From assembly GCF_037893015.1 (NCBI RefSeq), contig NC_133662.1:207587778-207651777 (forward strand): a stretch of 64,000 nt of DNA, read 5' to 3'. This document shows, one piece after another, positions 21,775-33,205 of the stretch; within the stretch, counting starts at the first letter, position 1, and every line of letters starts with the position of its first letter. A program made the translations under genes and the position numbers. The notes beneath the pieces are model-generated. The model was not told the origin of the DNA. It did no database searches and saw only the letters and a program-made list of their open reading frames with translations. Origin of the DNA: Macrotis lagotis. Taxonomy: Eukaryota; Chordata; Mammalia; Peramelemorphia; Peramelidae.

Positions 21775-24010
21775 TAAATTCTTATTATAGGTAAAGCACT
21801 GGGCTAAACACTAAGGTTGTAAATAGAAATAAATATTTCCTTCTCTGAAAAAGATCTTGTTTAAATAGAAAAAGACAACTCATAAAGGAGAGATCAGAAG
21901 TAATGTTGATGTAAAGACCTCTTAGGGGAAACCAGTAGACTCAATTGTAAGACCCAACAATCTAGATGACAAATCATCTACTTTGTCAAAAATGGAAATG
22001 GGAAATAAATCTTATGTACAAAAGTATCTCACTTAATATCATTTTCATGGATAATAGTTTCTGAAATTTAATCATTTGACAGAACCAGGGACTTTAACAT
22101 CAGGATCTTCAATAATTATAAGAGCCAGTCACTAGAATTTATTTGACTACTTATATGTTAGGGATTATGTTAAGTGCAGGGGATACAAATAAATGAGAAA
22201 ATAAGATCATTTTCTTCATGGAACATCTTCCAGGTGAGAAATACAATATCCAAATAATATATAAGATAAATATCATATCAATGGAAAATTATATCAAACA
22301 GATGGCATTAATGGTGGACCACTGGGATGGTTGGTGTATATGGTTTGTGTGTAGAGAATAAAAAAGGCCTCTACCAGAAAGTAGCAATTAAAACAAGTAA
22401 TTCTATAAAGTGAAGGTAAAAAAAAAAAGGGAGAACATCGCAGGTGAGAGGTATAACCATTGTAAAGATAGTGTGATAACAATAATTAGACCTTTGGACC
22501 TTGGAGTACATCAAGAGGTATATGGTAGAAAAATGGGCAATGTAGTTAGGAAAATCACCTTGGTAACTAAATGTGGGGTATTTTGAAATGGAAGTAAAAG
22601 AGGTTAATTTGAAAAGTGTTTTAGTAATCCATGAGCAAGGTAAGGAGGGACATGCATTAGGTAACCAGAGTGGCACTCTTTGAGTTTAAAGATGAAGCAG
22701 ATAGGAGACATGTTTTGACAAGAGAAATGGCAATGCTAGCTAACAGTTTATATATTGCAGATGAGAGAGAGTATAGAATCAAGGATGGTCCTATGTGATT
22801 AGGAGGATCATGGTGCTCTTTACAGCAATAAGAATGTTTTGAATAGAAAAATATTTTGGTAATACTAATTTTTGTTTTGGGCATTTGAAGTTGATATGTA
22901 TATGAGATAGATAGTTGAAGATGTCCAAAAGACATTTCTTTTGATGTGGGATTATTGTTCAGGAGAGAAACAAGGGCAGGATATATAAGACTAGGAATTA
23001 TTTCAAAGCTAATAAGACTTCCAAGTGAGATATAATAGAGGCAGAAGAGAAAATAACAAAGTATAAAAATCTTTGGAGGCATCCATGTTTAAGTAGTTAC
23101 CCCTTTCATAAAGAGATAATAAAAATGAGAAAAGCAATTAGAGCATTATGAGGAAAACTAGGAACATTCTCAAATGAGAACTCAGAAATAGTGTCCAACT
23201 TCCTACCAGTCTTGCCCTATCCATTGTCTTAGTTTTTACCCAGATGCAATGTTCAGAAGAGTAACCTGTTGAGTTAACAACTCTCTATGCACACTCTGGA
23301 GAATTTTTTAGTGTATGAGTGATATTAGACATGATCTTTTGGAATATCACTTCTACAGTTATGTGAAAATTTTGTTAAAGAAGCACGAGATTCCCAAATG
23401 GAAATGCCAAAGTGGGGAGGGGGGAACTATTCCAAAAGTTCAAGCAAAAGATGAAGAGAGTCTACACTAGGATGATGATTATATGTGTAGATGTGAGAGC
23501 TGCTATAGGGGTAGTAAGACTTGGAAAATAACTAAATATGGGATATAAGGTGGAAGGAGAAAGCAAAAATAACTCCAAGGATTTGAATGTAGATTAATGG
23601 ACAGATATATAGTAAATTTGTAGAGCTTGAGGAATGTATTGTACATGCAATTGAAATGGTTAGTTGAAAATTGTTGAAGTGAAACTGGATCTGAGGGAGA
23701 AGATTGGTGATAGCTATCTAGTCCTGGAAGTCATCTGCATGGTCAATAATGGAACACAGGGGAGTAGATAAAAATCTCAAAGACAAAGATAATAGATAGC
23801 AACAGAGAGCCCAGGAAGAGCTAGAAATAAGGCATGAGAATAGTATAATTAGCCATCAAACAAATCTCAGGAGAGGTCAGACAGGAGAACTGAGGAAGAA
23901 AAGTATTCTGAAAACTTAGAGAGGATATAAAGTCAAGGTGGAGAGGATAAAGTGCCTCAGGCTTTTGGGCAATCAAGAAGGAAAAGAATCATGAAATTGC
24001 TTCTGAATTG
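21775..24010 (+). mobile_element. Ancient dispersed repeat, two or more decayed copies
   Basis: Two heads are visible: GTAAAGCACTGGGCTAAACA at 21792 and GATTATGTTAAGTGCAGGGG at 22164. Both fit the motif of a common mammalian repeat that begins with CACTGTGCTAAGCACTGGGG. Downstream landmarks, GGAAAATCACCTTGGTAAC (22550), AATCAAGGATGGTCCTATG (22778) and GGGCATTTGAAGTTGATATG (22878), follow the same family. The part after 23460 looks like a second body. The family is not named because I am not certain of it. The 141-codon minus-strand frame inside (22657-23082) is antisense to this repeat and not convincing. Confidence 0.45.
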
Positions 24011-24329
24011 AATAATTAAGAGATTTTTGGTCATCTTGGAAAGAGCTTTTTTGTTTTTTGTGGTTAGAGGCATATTACATGAGATTTAAAAATGAGAATA
24101 TTTTCAGACAAAATAAGACTTGTGGAAAGTATAACTTACCCAAAGGGTCAGAAGGTTAATGACTTACTATCTTTGTGTTTCTTCCCTGGGAATAGGTTCC
24201 CTGTTGCAGATTAGAATGACTTACTGCTGTTTCATTGCTAGTTGTACAAATAAATTAATCCTTGCCAATAAATACAATAAAAAGTTTTCCTCTACTCTGT
24301 TCTCTAAAAGGACTAAGAAATCACTGTTG

Positions 24330-24565
24330 CATAGTCAATGTAGGGTTGTGCTTCTATCTGTTAGATTTTAGTTTGAATTCAGTTATATACAGACACTTAC
24401 TAGTTGTGTGACCACAACAAAATCACTTATGCTATCTCACCTTCAGGTGCCTCTTCTGTAAAATGGGATTAGTTATATCTGCTACAGACTTTTCACATCC
24501 AGTTTTGGGAGGATATGATGAGTTGGTACCATATATAAAGTACTTTGTAAATCTTAAATTCCTAT
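24330..24565 (+). mobile_element. MIR-like CORE-SINE
   Basis: Order of landmarks: TAGTTTGAATTCAGTTATA, ACTAGTTGTGTGACCACAA, TCTGTAAAATGGGATTAG, a GGAGGATATGATGAGTTGG block and AAGTACTTTGTAAATC. This is the typical layout of MIR SINEs. Confidence 0.7.
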
Positions 24566-24881
24566 GAGAAAAGTTATTATTACATTTGGAAAATTTCAAT
24601 AACCTTTTTCTTATCTTTTTTCTCTTATTAAATTCCCAAACCAAAACAAAGCAAACAAAAAGTCATCTAATTCAAAGAAAAAATAGTGTTACAAGCCACT
24701 ATTGATGTTTGCATATTAAGATGATTTTCCAAAACAAGAAATATGTGTCATTTATCAATCCCCTCTTCTCCATGGTAACTCTAGGTCAAGAAATATCCTT
24801 TAGCAAAATAATTTAATGATGAAGCAAAATGGAATGCCTTGGTCCGCAAAGACAGAAATCTAACAGATGACCTTGTACTTT

Positions 24882-25009
24882 TTTTTAGGTTTTTTGCAAG
24901 GCAAATGAGGTTAAGTGACTTGCCCAAGGCCACACAGCTAGGTAACAATTAAGTGTCTGAGGCCGGACTTGAACTCAGGTACTCCTGACTCCAAGACTAG
25001 CCACCCCAA
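24882..25009 (-). mobile_element. tRNA-derived SINE (MAR1/WSINE-like), 5'-truncated head
   Basis: On the plus strand: TTTAGGTTTTTTGCAAGGC, GCCACACAGCTAGGTAACAA and GACTTGAACTCAGGTACTCC. ACCTTGTACTTT (24870-24881) and ACCTTGTATTTT (25010-25021) form the target duplication. The head region near 24995 is shortened. Confidence 0.9.
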
Positions 25010-25021
25010 ACCTTGTATTTT

Positions 25022-25855
25022 CTAAGCACAAGCACAAAACTATAACCAAATGATCTTTGACCAGATTACACATTTCAAGAAAAACAATTTTTGATTAAAG
25101 AATAATACTTTCTAATTTTCATTGTCTCGGTCAGCAATCAATAGCTGGGGAGGAGTGTTTTTATTTTAAAGCTTTGAATATCTGGACACTATCCTAGGAG
25201 CTCCAGAAGGCATGTAAAATCACTGCCAAATAGGATTCATAAGCATCTCAGAGAGTGGGTTGGGCTTGTTTCCTGTCAGGAACCAAAAAGCTATTGATAT
25301 TCACAAATGCCATGAGATGATTTTAATATTCATATTGGTCCTGTCAGAAGCCAGACACAATATGATGAACTTCTAAAGAAGGGAGAGGCTGAACTCCAAA
25401 TCAGGTCACTAGCTTTGTATTTTCTGTTTTGTACTTATCTCCTCCCTAATTATACTATGCTCTAACTGCTCTGTGTCCACCAGTAAGTTCTCAAGTCCTT
25501 TTTGAATACATGAAATGGAGCTGAATGACTTTCTCTATATATGCTCTTTTAAAAAATGAAATGTATTAGAATTATTTTTTTAATATTATAATAAAGCTGA
25601 GCATTTTTGTTTCTATGAGTCTATTAGGTATATATTACAATGGGAGGTTGTTTGACAGATCAATATGTCTATTTCCTTTCCTTGGGTTTATTTGACTTTT
25701 AAAGTTTATTTTAAAATTAAGTCAGTGCTATATTTAGAAATCAGAGATTAAACTTGAATGCAGGTTTTTCTGAATCAGAAACTTGTACTGTATCTACTTC
25801 ACTAAACTGCTTCATATAGTTTCATTGCAAAAAAGGTCTCTTAAAATACCAGGTC
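25022..25855. other. Unassigned stretch, low in repeats
   Basis: Nothing repeat-like is recognised. Positions 25120-25420 have balanced, complex sequence that stands out from the AT-rich surroundings and could be a conserved non-coding element. Confidence 0.4.
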
Positions 25856-25857
25856 TT

Positions 25858-26018
25858 CAGGCAGCTAGGTAGCACAGTGGATAGGACACCAGCCCTAGAG
25901 TCAGAAGTACCTGAGTTCACATGTGACCTCAGACACTTAATAATTGCCTAGCCATGTGACTTTGGGCAAGTCACTTAAACCCATTGCCTTAAATAAATTT
26001 TAAAAAATTTAAAATAAA
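25858..26018 (+). mobile_element. tRNA-derived SINE (MAR1/WSINE-like)
   Basis: It has the head CAGGCAGCTAGGTAGCACAG, AGTACCTGAGTTCACATGTG and GTCACTTAAACCCATTGCC, with a diverged A/T-rich tail. Possible imperfect flanks are ATACCAGGTCTTC and ATATCAGTTCCTC. Confidence 0.88.
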
Positions 26019-26027
26019 TATCAGTTC

Positions 26028-26265
26028 CTCTAGTAGGAGACAGTGGAAAGAGCCCTGGGTGTAAAGTCAGGAAGAGATGAGTTCAAATTGACCTCAGACA
26101 TTTACTAAGTATCTGACCTTGGGCAAGACCTTTTACCTCTGTTTGCCACAATTTAATGAAGAAGGAAATGGCAAACCACTGCAAGTTCTTTGCCAAGGAA
26201 ACCCATGGACAATTTGGTTCACAGGATCACAGAGTTACTGAATATGAACAATAAAAACAACAGCT
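26028..26265 (+). mobile_element. MAR1-type SINE, full-length and old
   Basis: Landmarks are AGAGCCCTGGGTGTAAAGTC, GATGAGTTCAAATTGACCTC, GAAGGAAATGGCAAACCACT, GTTCTTTGCCAAGGAAACCC and a terminal AATAAAAACAACAGC. It has the same 3' unit as the minus-strand copy at 19359-19607, and lies just after another SINE in the same orientation. Confidence 0.85.
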
Positions 26266-26269
26266 ACAC

Positions 26270-27300
26270 AATGAGACTAGCGGTTGACAAAAAAGGGGCC
26301 AATACATATTCTCAGATCAGACACCTATGTGCGCTGTTTGGAGCAACTGACTTTAGCTACAATCATTCATGTGTGCTTGATTTTTAAATTAGAACAGAAC
26401 ATTGGGCAACTCTGCTCAAATTAAGACAGTTGTCATTGTTTGGCAAGATTTCCACCTCCATACTCAGAAGCTAGTTAGGATCATCGGACACTGAAAGAAT
26501 TAATTTATTTTATCTGATGGTGATAGATTGAAATTAAAACAGAAATGAATTAAATATGTTATAGATAATTACTTTTTGTAACTCAGCTTACTAAGGTGTC
26601 AGACTCTCAGTACAATTCTACATGTCAAGTATTATATTCTGACTTCCCATGACAAACAGATGGGCTCTACTAAGGAACAGAAAAAAAATAAAAAAAAAGA
26701 AATCAAGCTCAAGTCCCATTTTAACAACATAATCTCGATTTAAAATATCTTTGAGCTCTAAATTTAAATAGATCACTTGAGCCTAAGTCAATTAAACACA
26801 TGTCTGGCTCCCACAACATTGAAGGCCCACACAGAGGCACAGAGGCCTTCCACGATGCTGCTCACCATCTGTGGTGTAGCATTCCCAGCCCATTTAAAAC
26901 AAAACATCCATTTGAATTATACCTTTTTGGTAACACATTCAGATGCTATAATTATCCAACATTAAAATTAAAAATACACAAAGTCAGCAAAGGTAAAATA
27001 GTAATTACTAAATGTCAATCACACCCAGAAAACTGAAACAATATTTTGATTAGTAGTTAGGCAGAGAGGCAAGAAAGAATAAAGTAGGGAAAGGCCTGAT
27101 GGAAAGAAGGAATGAAGGAAGGAGGGAGGGAAAAATAAATGATAATATTTTGATTATTACCACAATCATACAGTGGTTAATTTACTTTAATAGCCAATTT
27201 TAAATATTAAATTTCATCATATTTTAGCACTGTCAAAAGTTTAAGCTATATATCAGAAATAGACATTCAGAGTAGTTTGCGGTGGTATGGAGAGAGCAGA
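26270..27300. other. Unassigned stretch with a GGAA-rich tract
   Basis: No gene is seen. A purine-rich (GGAA)n/(GGGA)n tract occupies 27095-27132. Positions 26700-26970 are complex, non-repetitive sequence and a candidate conserved non-coding element. Confidence 0.45.
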
Positions 27301-27312
27301 GTTTAGGTTGTC

Positions 27313-27890
27313 CTTTTTTTTAAGAAAGACTTTATTTTTTTATTTTTACAATTTTTTCCCCTATTCTTTTTTCCCTCCCCCCACTCCCACAGAAGGCATT
27401 CTGTTAGTCTTTACATTGTTTCCATGGTGTACATTGATCTCAGTTGAATGTGATAAGAGAGAAATCATATCCTTAAGGAAGAAAAATAAAGTATAAGAGA
27501 TAGCAAAATTACATAATAAGATAGCAGGTTTTCCCCCCTAAATTTAAGGTAATAGACTTTGGTCTTTGCTCAAACTCCACAATTCTTTTTCCTGAATACA
27601 GATGGTATTCTCTGTTGCAGAGAGCCCCAATTTGTCCCTGATTGGTACACTGAAGGAATGAGCAAGTCCATCAAAGTTTACCATCACCCCCATGTTGCTG
27701 TTAGGGTGTACAGTGTTTTTCTGGTTCTGCTCATCTCACTCAGCATCAGTTCATGCAAATCCTTCCATGCTTCCCTGAATTCCCATCCCTCCTTTCTAAT
27801 AGAACAATAATGTTCCATGACATACATATACCATAATTTGTTAAGTCATTCCCCAACTGAAGGACATTCACTTAATTTCCAATTCTTTGA
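27313..27890 (-). mobile_element. 5'-truncated L1 (3' UTR plus ORF2 end)
   Basis: A T-rich left end leads into CACAGAAGGCATTCTGTTAG, GAGAGAGAAATCATATCC, CACCCCCATGTTGCTGTTAG, TTCTAATAGAACAATAATGT and CCCCAACTGAAGGACATTC. These are the same landmarks as 12420-13180. TTTAGGTTGTC (27302-27312) and TTTGGGCTGTC (27891-27901) are a likely 11-bp target duplication. The open frame 27559-27810 is a relic on the wrong strand. Confidence 0.88.
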
Positions 27891-27901
27891 TTTGGGCTGT
27901 C

Positions 27902-28440
27902 TTTTAATAATGTATGAAGGGATTTAAAGGGGAAGGGAATGAGAATTAAATGCCTACTATATGAACAATATTATCTCATTTAAGAAGAATCCCTCCTCTA
28001 GATTAGAATAGCTGCTATGTAACAGATGAATACTTATTTTTATTTGTCCAACAAGAATATTTGTCCTGATTTCTTCTGAGGAATTGATGATTTTATTTAT
28101 TTTCAATCACTGTCAACTGCTATTATATTATATTATAAGCACTGGATTACAATTGCATCAAATTGTATGTGGAACAAGTGTCCATCTAATGTGAAATTTA
28201 CTTGATAAGTATTTTAAGAAATTTTCCTTTTTAGCTTTAATTTATTTCCATAAAGAATCTATCTATTCTTCCAGAAATATATAAAATAAGTCTAATCTTT
28301 CCAAAGGATGGATCTTCAAATAGTTGAAGACAACAATCTCTTAGGTTTCTCTCAACCAATCTCGATTTTCTTCAACAAATCCTCATATGTCATACCTTGT
28401 GTTCTTTTAAGGATGAGTTCTATGTCAACTTCAGTCTCTC
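27902..28440. other. Unassigned AT-rich stretch
   Basis: No element or gene recognised. Confidence 0.5.
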
Positions 28441-28482
28441 TTCTCTCTCTCTCTCTATATATATATACATATATATATATTC
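28438..28482. repeat. (TC)n/(TA)n compound microsatellite
   Basis: About nine TC units run directly into TATATA with an ATACAT interruption. Confidence 0.9.
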
Positions 28483-28544
28483 ACATTCTTATGTGGCCCA
28501 TTAAACAATTTAAATGATTTTGAATTTCTTATTTAGTTTAGCAT

Positions 28545-28853
28545 TCAGTCAATCAATTAACCAACATTTAATTAAGTACATTTTATGCATCAGAGAAGTG
28601 TGGTAGTTATTGGGAAATACCAAGACAAAACAATACAGCAGTTCTTCGCCTCAAATAGTTTATATCCTATAAGGCATGTAAAATATACATTTGAAATTAC
28701 ATATACAAAGATACAAAATAAATAACATTAAAAACAACAAAAGTGGCTCTCAAATAACAAAGGAGGAAGTTAGTCTTCAACTATAGATAATAAGATATAG
28801 GGTATATAGAGTAATAGGATATAGAGTTTCTTGAGCAAGAGTGTATATGGTTT

Positions 28854-28910
<57 letters not shown>

Positions 28911-29225
28911 TGCTTTAGCAAAATCACCTTGGCAGCTGTGGGAAGGGAGAATTCAGTTGGAGAGGCTTGAGATTCTTGAGATTTGAACCCTGATTAGTAA
29001 TCTCATGCTGATTTAGTTCATAGATAAAATGCTCCAGCCTAGGGTATTGAGTGTATGAGTATACAGATGTCTTAGGAGCGAGAGAATCTGTGAAATAAGT
29101 GGAAAGAAAAAAAATTAACAAATAATTGAATATTTAGTAAAAGGGAAAGTAGAGACTTTTAGGATGACACCAAGGTCAGAAACAAGGAAGAATGACTCCG
29201 CCTTTGCCAGAAACGGTGACATTTA
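28545..29225 (+). mobile_element. Ancient dispersed repeat, head and body
   Basis: It begins AGTCAATCAATTAACCAACA, with the degraded motif GTGTGGTAGTTATTGGGAAA, then CTCAAATAGTTTATATCC. After the GT microsatellite it continues with GCAAAATCACCTTGGCAGCT and GGATGACACCAAGGTCAGAA. The order matches the copies at 21775-24010, and GAAAATCACCTTGG is shared almost exactly with 22549. Confidence 0.55.
28857..28903. repeat. (GT)n dinucleotide microsatellite
   Basis: About 23 uninterrupted GT units, the purest dinucleotide run in the window and likely to vary in length between individuals. Confidence 0.95.
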
Positions 29226-29235
29226 GTAGATTTTA

Positions 29236-29540
29236 GGGCAGCTAGATGTTTAATAGATCAGAACACTGTTCCTGAAGTCAGGAGGACCTCCATTCAAGTC
29301 TAAAAGTCACTTACCAGCTATTGACCCTGGGCATTCACTTTAACCTGATTGTTTACCATTCAGGTTATTTCCAGTCATCTTGATCCATATCTGGCCTCTA
29401 GACCCAGATGACTCTGGAGGGGAAAGTGAGGTTGGTGACTTAGCATAGTTTCCTCACTCAAATTCAATTCATATGTATGTAATGGTATCATCTCCCTAAT
29501 ATCATAGTTTTCTTCAAAAATTATGAACAAATATCATCAT
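29236..29540 (+). mobile_element. Older long-form tRNA-derived SINE
   Basis: It has the head AGGGCAGCTAGATGTTTAAT, CCTGAAGTCAGGAGGACCTC, GACCCAGATGACTCTGGAGG and GTGAGGTTGGTGACTTAGCA, ending near ATTATGAACAAATATC. This is the best-preserved full-length member of the subfamily also seen at 1102 and 14430. Confidence 0.85.
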
Positions 29541-30360
29541 ATTTTTTTGAGAAAGATTTTATGTCCTGTTACGCACTTTTGTATTTGGAATGGTCATGAA
29601 GTATTCAGTGAGAAATATATAAAATGTAGTTGTTGATGTGGACCTGAAGCACTGAAGTATGGAATGGAGTTGTAAGATTTCAATTTTATCAAATGGATTG
29701 AGTGATGGACTCCTAGAGAGACTTGGAGTCCAGAAGACCTCATTTTATAATATATGGGTGATGATGTCAAAGTTGTTTAATCACTCAGTATTTTCCAGCA
29801 CTTACCTAATATTCTAATTTACAAAGATCTTGTTGATATTCATAATTTATTTTGTCAGAGGGAATTTTTACTTTAGTAGCTCACTGTATTGATGGAATCA
29901 TAGTCCACCAACTAAAAAAAAAGGAAAAAATGGTTGCTAATTTAAGATTGCTGTCAAATTGCTCACTTATAAATTGGCTCAACACCTAGAAAATCTTTTT
30001 AATCATTAAAATAATTACACTGTGCAATTTGCAGTGTTTCCCTCTTAATGCCAAATATATAAATCATACCAAAAACTCACTGATCCAATCAGCTATTTGA
30101 TTACATATACACCAATTATCCATGTTATCAACTCTTCCTATCAGATCCCAAATAAAGGTACATAAGATTTCAGTGGCATGAAATGCAGTTCATACACACT
30201 TAGGGAACTATCTATTGAATGCTCCAGTTGGGAGAATATGATTCTTTTGTTTTAGTTTTTGTTGTTTTTATTGCAAATGAATTATTCCTTTACACTTTAA
30301 AAAAAAGAAAATAAGATTCCCAATAAAGACTGGGAAATGATGAGTTATATAAAAAGGCCT
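29541..30360. other. Unassigned non-coding stretch
   Basis: No recognised repeat. Positions 29935-30220 are complex with homeodomain-like ATTA words and could be a conserved non-coding element; this is only a suggestion. Confidence 0.4.
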
Positions 30361-30365
30361 GATGA

Positions 30366-30470
30366 AGTATTTCATAGAATCTCAGATTTTAGATTTGGAA
30401 GAAAATAGGAAGCTTTCCCATTCAACCCACATTTCCAAATAAATTTATATTATAATCTATCTGAGGAATA
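30366..30470 (-). mobile_element. CR1/L3-like LINE 3' terminal fragment
   Basis: TTTCATAGAATCTCAGATTT and TTAGATTTGGAAGAAAATAG, then CCATTCAACCCACATTTCC, resemble the reverse complement of the CR1/L3 end (compare 18605). Short and decayed. Confidence 0.5.
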
Positions 30471-30689
30471 ATTTACAATTAGGGAATAGGGAAGACTGAT
30501 GCCTCTGGTGTGAGTGGCTGAGCCCTTTTCAGGGCTACTGTCTACCTTTGGTATCCACCTCTTATTGACTGACTGAACTCTCACTTTGGACTCTAAGAAT
30601 CTGAGCGTCTTTAACATCCCTGGTCAACTATTTTAGAAAACCAGCCAAAATAGGTTGAAGGTAACTAAAGGTAACCAAACCCATTGTTA

Positions 30690-30960
30690 AGTTAGAGGAC
30701 TGTCTAATCAAACTTGTGAAAACTTCCTCCAGTGGAATGGGTAAATGAGAATAGCTTGTTCCAAGATCTATGAAGGCACCTGAAGATGATATGAAATTCT
30801 GAGAGCTTGATTAGACATTAAAGATACCAAGGTCATCCACTGACTCCTGAGCCATTACTGATAGTCTTGCATTTTGTCTTGCTTCTGTGTTTTGATGCTT
30901 CTGGAAGAGGGAAGAAGGCCAATGATTATGCAATTCTGTCTCACTTAAATACAATTTATG
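30690..30960 (+). mobile_element. SINE-like element homologous to 51340-51578
   Basis: Shared landmarks with the second copy are AACTTCCTCCAGTGGAATGG (there GACTTCCTCTAGAGGAATGA), GAGCTTGATTAGACATTA (there GAGCTTGGTCATACATTA) and CTGAGCCATTACTGATAGTC. The 3' half also resembles the 3' unit of the long-form SINEs (GGTCATCCACTGACTCCTG). It lies immediately 5' of the LINE at 31240 and may be that LINE's 5' flank or a SINE in its own right. Confidence 0.5.
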
Positions 30961-32575
30961 TATGAATCGAAAGACATCACTACTCTTTTACCATTTTTAC
31001 TTACCTCAAAGTCCTATGGTTACAGACAAGTGAAGAAGCATTAGGTACAGATATAATGGGAACTATAATCACAACCCTGCACACAGGTAAACCAGGCCAT
31101 ATGGTTGACTTATCACTGGATTGAAATAGCATTGAGATTCAGTAGTTCCATGAATGTCTGAGGAGCCTTTATCTAAAGAACTGCACTGCTTGCTTCCTGA
31201 CAGGACAAAGGGGCTAGAAAAGCTGCCCTAAAAATGTTTGGCTTTATCCAACCCTGGCCTGCTTGCCCAGCAAATAGCAGATCTCACCTTGCAGCTGAAA
31301 TACATACAAAAAGTATACAAACATCACTTGTAAAGATGATTCTACTTATCAGTATATGGAATGTGCACATGCTTACAGACAAGGCAAAATTAAGTAGATT
31401 TGAAAGATGAACAGCTCTTGTTGCAAGAGAACTAATAGAAGCCCTGAGTGAAATAAGGCTGAAAAATGAAGCCCAGTTTACCCAAGTACAATCAGGATAC
31501 ATTTTTTTTTTCTGTAGTGGCTGCAATGATGGGAAACTGTGAAGTTGGTATGGGTTTCTAATCAAAACTAATCTAGTCAACAAACTTGTATAGCTCCTGT
31601 GAATAATAAGCTCAAGACAAAGTAATTTCTCTTTGCAGGAAAGGATCAATTGTATCATTAGTGCATATGCTCTCACCATGATGAACCTTAATGAGGTAAA
31701 AAAATTATGAAGACTTAGAGACCTTCATTATCAATGTGCTGAAAGTGGACAAGTTTGTAATACTGGATAATTTAATGTCAAAGTACCTAAGAACTATCAA
31801 ACATGGCAGGGAATCCAATGGAGCTATGGACTCGGAAATAGCAACAGTAACAGTCACTTTTCACTGAAGATTTTTTTCATTTTAATACCTTCTCATCATC
31901 AGTACTGTCTTCCATTTATCTAAATATAATAAAACTTCATGAATGTACCCTCACAGCAAACATTAGCATTTAATATGTTATTGTAAGGTGAAGAGTCAGA
32001 CAGGAAGTAAGAATGGCAAAGGTGATATGTGGTGTAGAGTGCTAGTTCAATCATAGACTTATCCTCTGCAGGCTAAACATTCACATTCAACAAAAGTAGT
32101 GGCCCCAAGGCAAGATGAACACCAGAAGACTTAATGTCAACAATTTAGGGTGATCAATGTGTGAACAGTCCATTACTAATTTGGAGAGAAAGTTGACCCA
32201 ACACACAGCTGGCAAGGATGTACCATAAAAGAAGTAGCCAGCTTTCAGACATTTGCTGTAAAACACTGCATTTACTCCTGGGGGCCAGAAGAATTTGCAA
32301 ATATCAAGACTGATTTAATGAAAATGATGGTTAAATTTAGAAGTGGCTAAATGAAAAATGAGAACTATACACAGTTTACCAGCAGGATAGTTTCTAAGAA
32401 GGCAGCATTAACTCTATCAAAAGTAAAGTGTGAGTGAAACTTAGAAAGTTGTAAGATTCTTCATTCAGTAAAAAGACAGAAGAACTTTAGTCTTATGTTG
32501 ATAGTAATCATGCAAAATATATATTTTATAATGACCTGAAAGCTATTTATGGTCCAAAGATCTATGATGCATTTC

Positions 32576-33205
32576 TTTTTTCTAAATTCTTTAGTGTTTT
32601 TTTTAAATAAATATTTTATTTGTTTTTCCAAGTACATACAATATTAGTTTTTACCAATCTTTTTTTGCAATGCTGAGTTTTACATTTTCTCTCTCCCTTT
32701 CTTCCCTCCACCCTCCCTCTGACAGAAAGCAATCTAATATAAGCTTTACATTTGTAATCATGCTAAACATAGATCGATATTGAACTTGCTGTGAGTTAAG
32801 AATCAGTTCCAAAAGGAAGAAAGAAAACATTAGAGAGAACAAAATGCCATAATACATAAGATGACTTTTAAAAATTGAAGATAATAAACTTTGATCTTCA
32901 TTTAAACTCCACAGTTCCTTCTCTGGATATGAATGATATTTTCTATCACAAATCTCATTAAATTGTCTTTTATTCTTGTTCTGCTGAAACATGGTTGATC
33001 ATCACCCCATGTTCTTGTTAATGTGTACAATGTCCTTCTAATTCTGCTCATTTCACTCAGTATCAATTTATACAAGTCTTTCCAGGCTTTTCTAAATTCC
33101 ATCTCTCATAATTTCTTCTTAGGAAAATAGTATTCCATCACATACATATACTACAATTTCTTTGGTCATTCCCCAATTGATAGGCATCCCCCCAATTTCC
33201 AAATT
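32576..33205 (-). mobile_element. 5'-truncated L1 3' end inserted in the RTE-like LINE
   Basis: T-rich left end, CCTCCCTCTGACAGAAAGC, CAAAATGCCATAATACATAA, GGTTGATCATCACCCCATGT, AGTATTCCATCACATACATA and CATTCCCCAATTGATAGGCA. TATGATGCATTTC (32563-32575) and TATGGTGTATTTC (33206-33218) match in 11 of 13 positions and mark the insertion. The 3' UTR type differs from those at 12.4 and 27.3 kb. Confidence 0.82.

Noticed and set aside
22657..23082. 141-codon minus-strand frame, the longest in the window
   Set aside because: It is antisense to an ancient dispersed repeat, has biased Leu/Ser/Ile content and no recognisable domain.
31284..31679. 131-codon minus-strand frame
   Set aside because: It is the shadow of the endonuclease region of the plus-strand LINE at 31240-36830.
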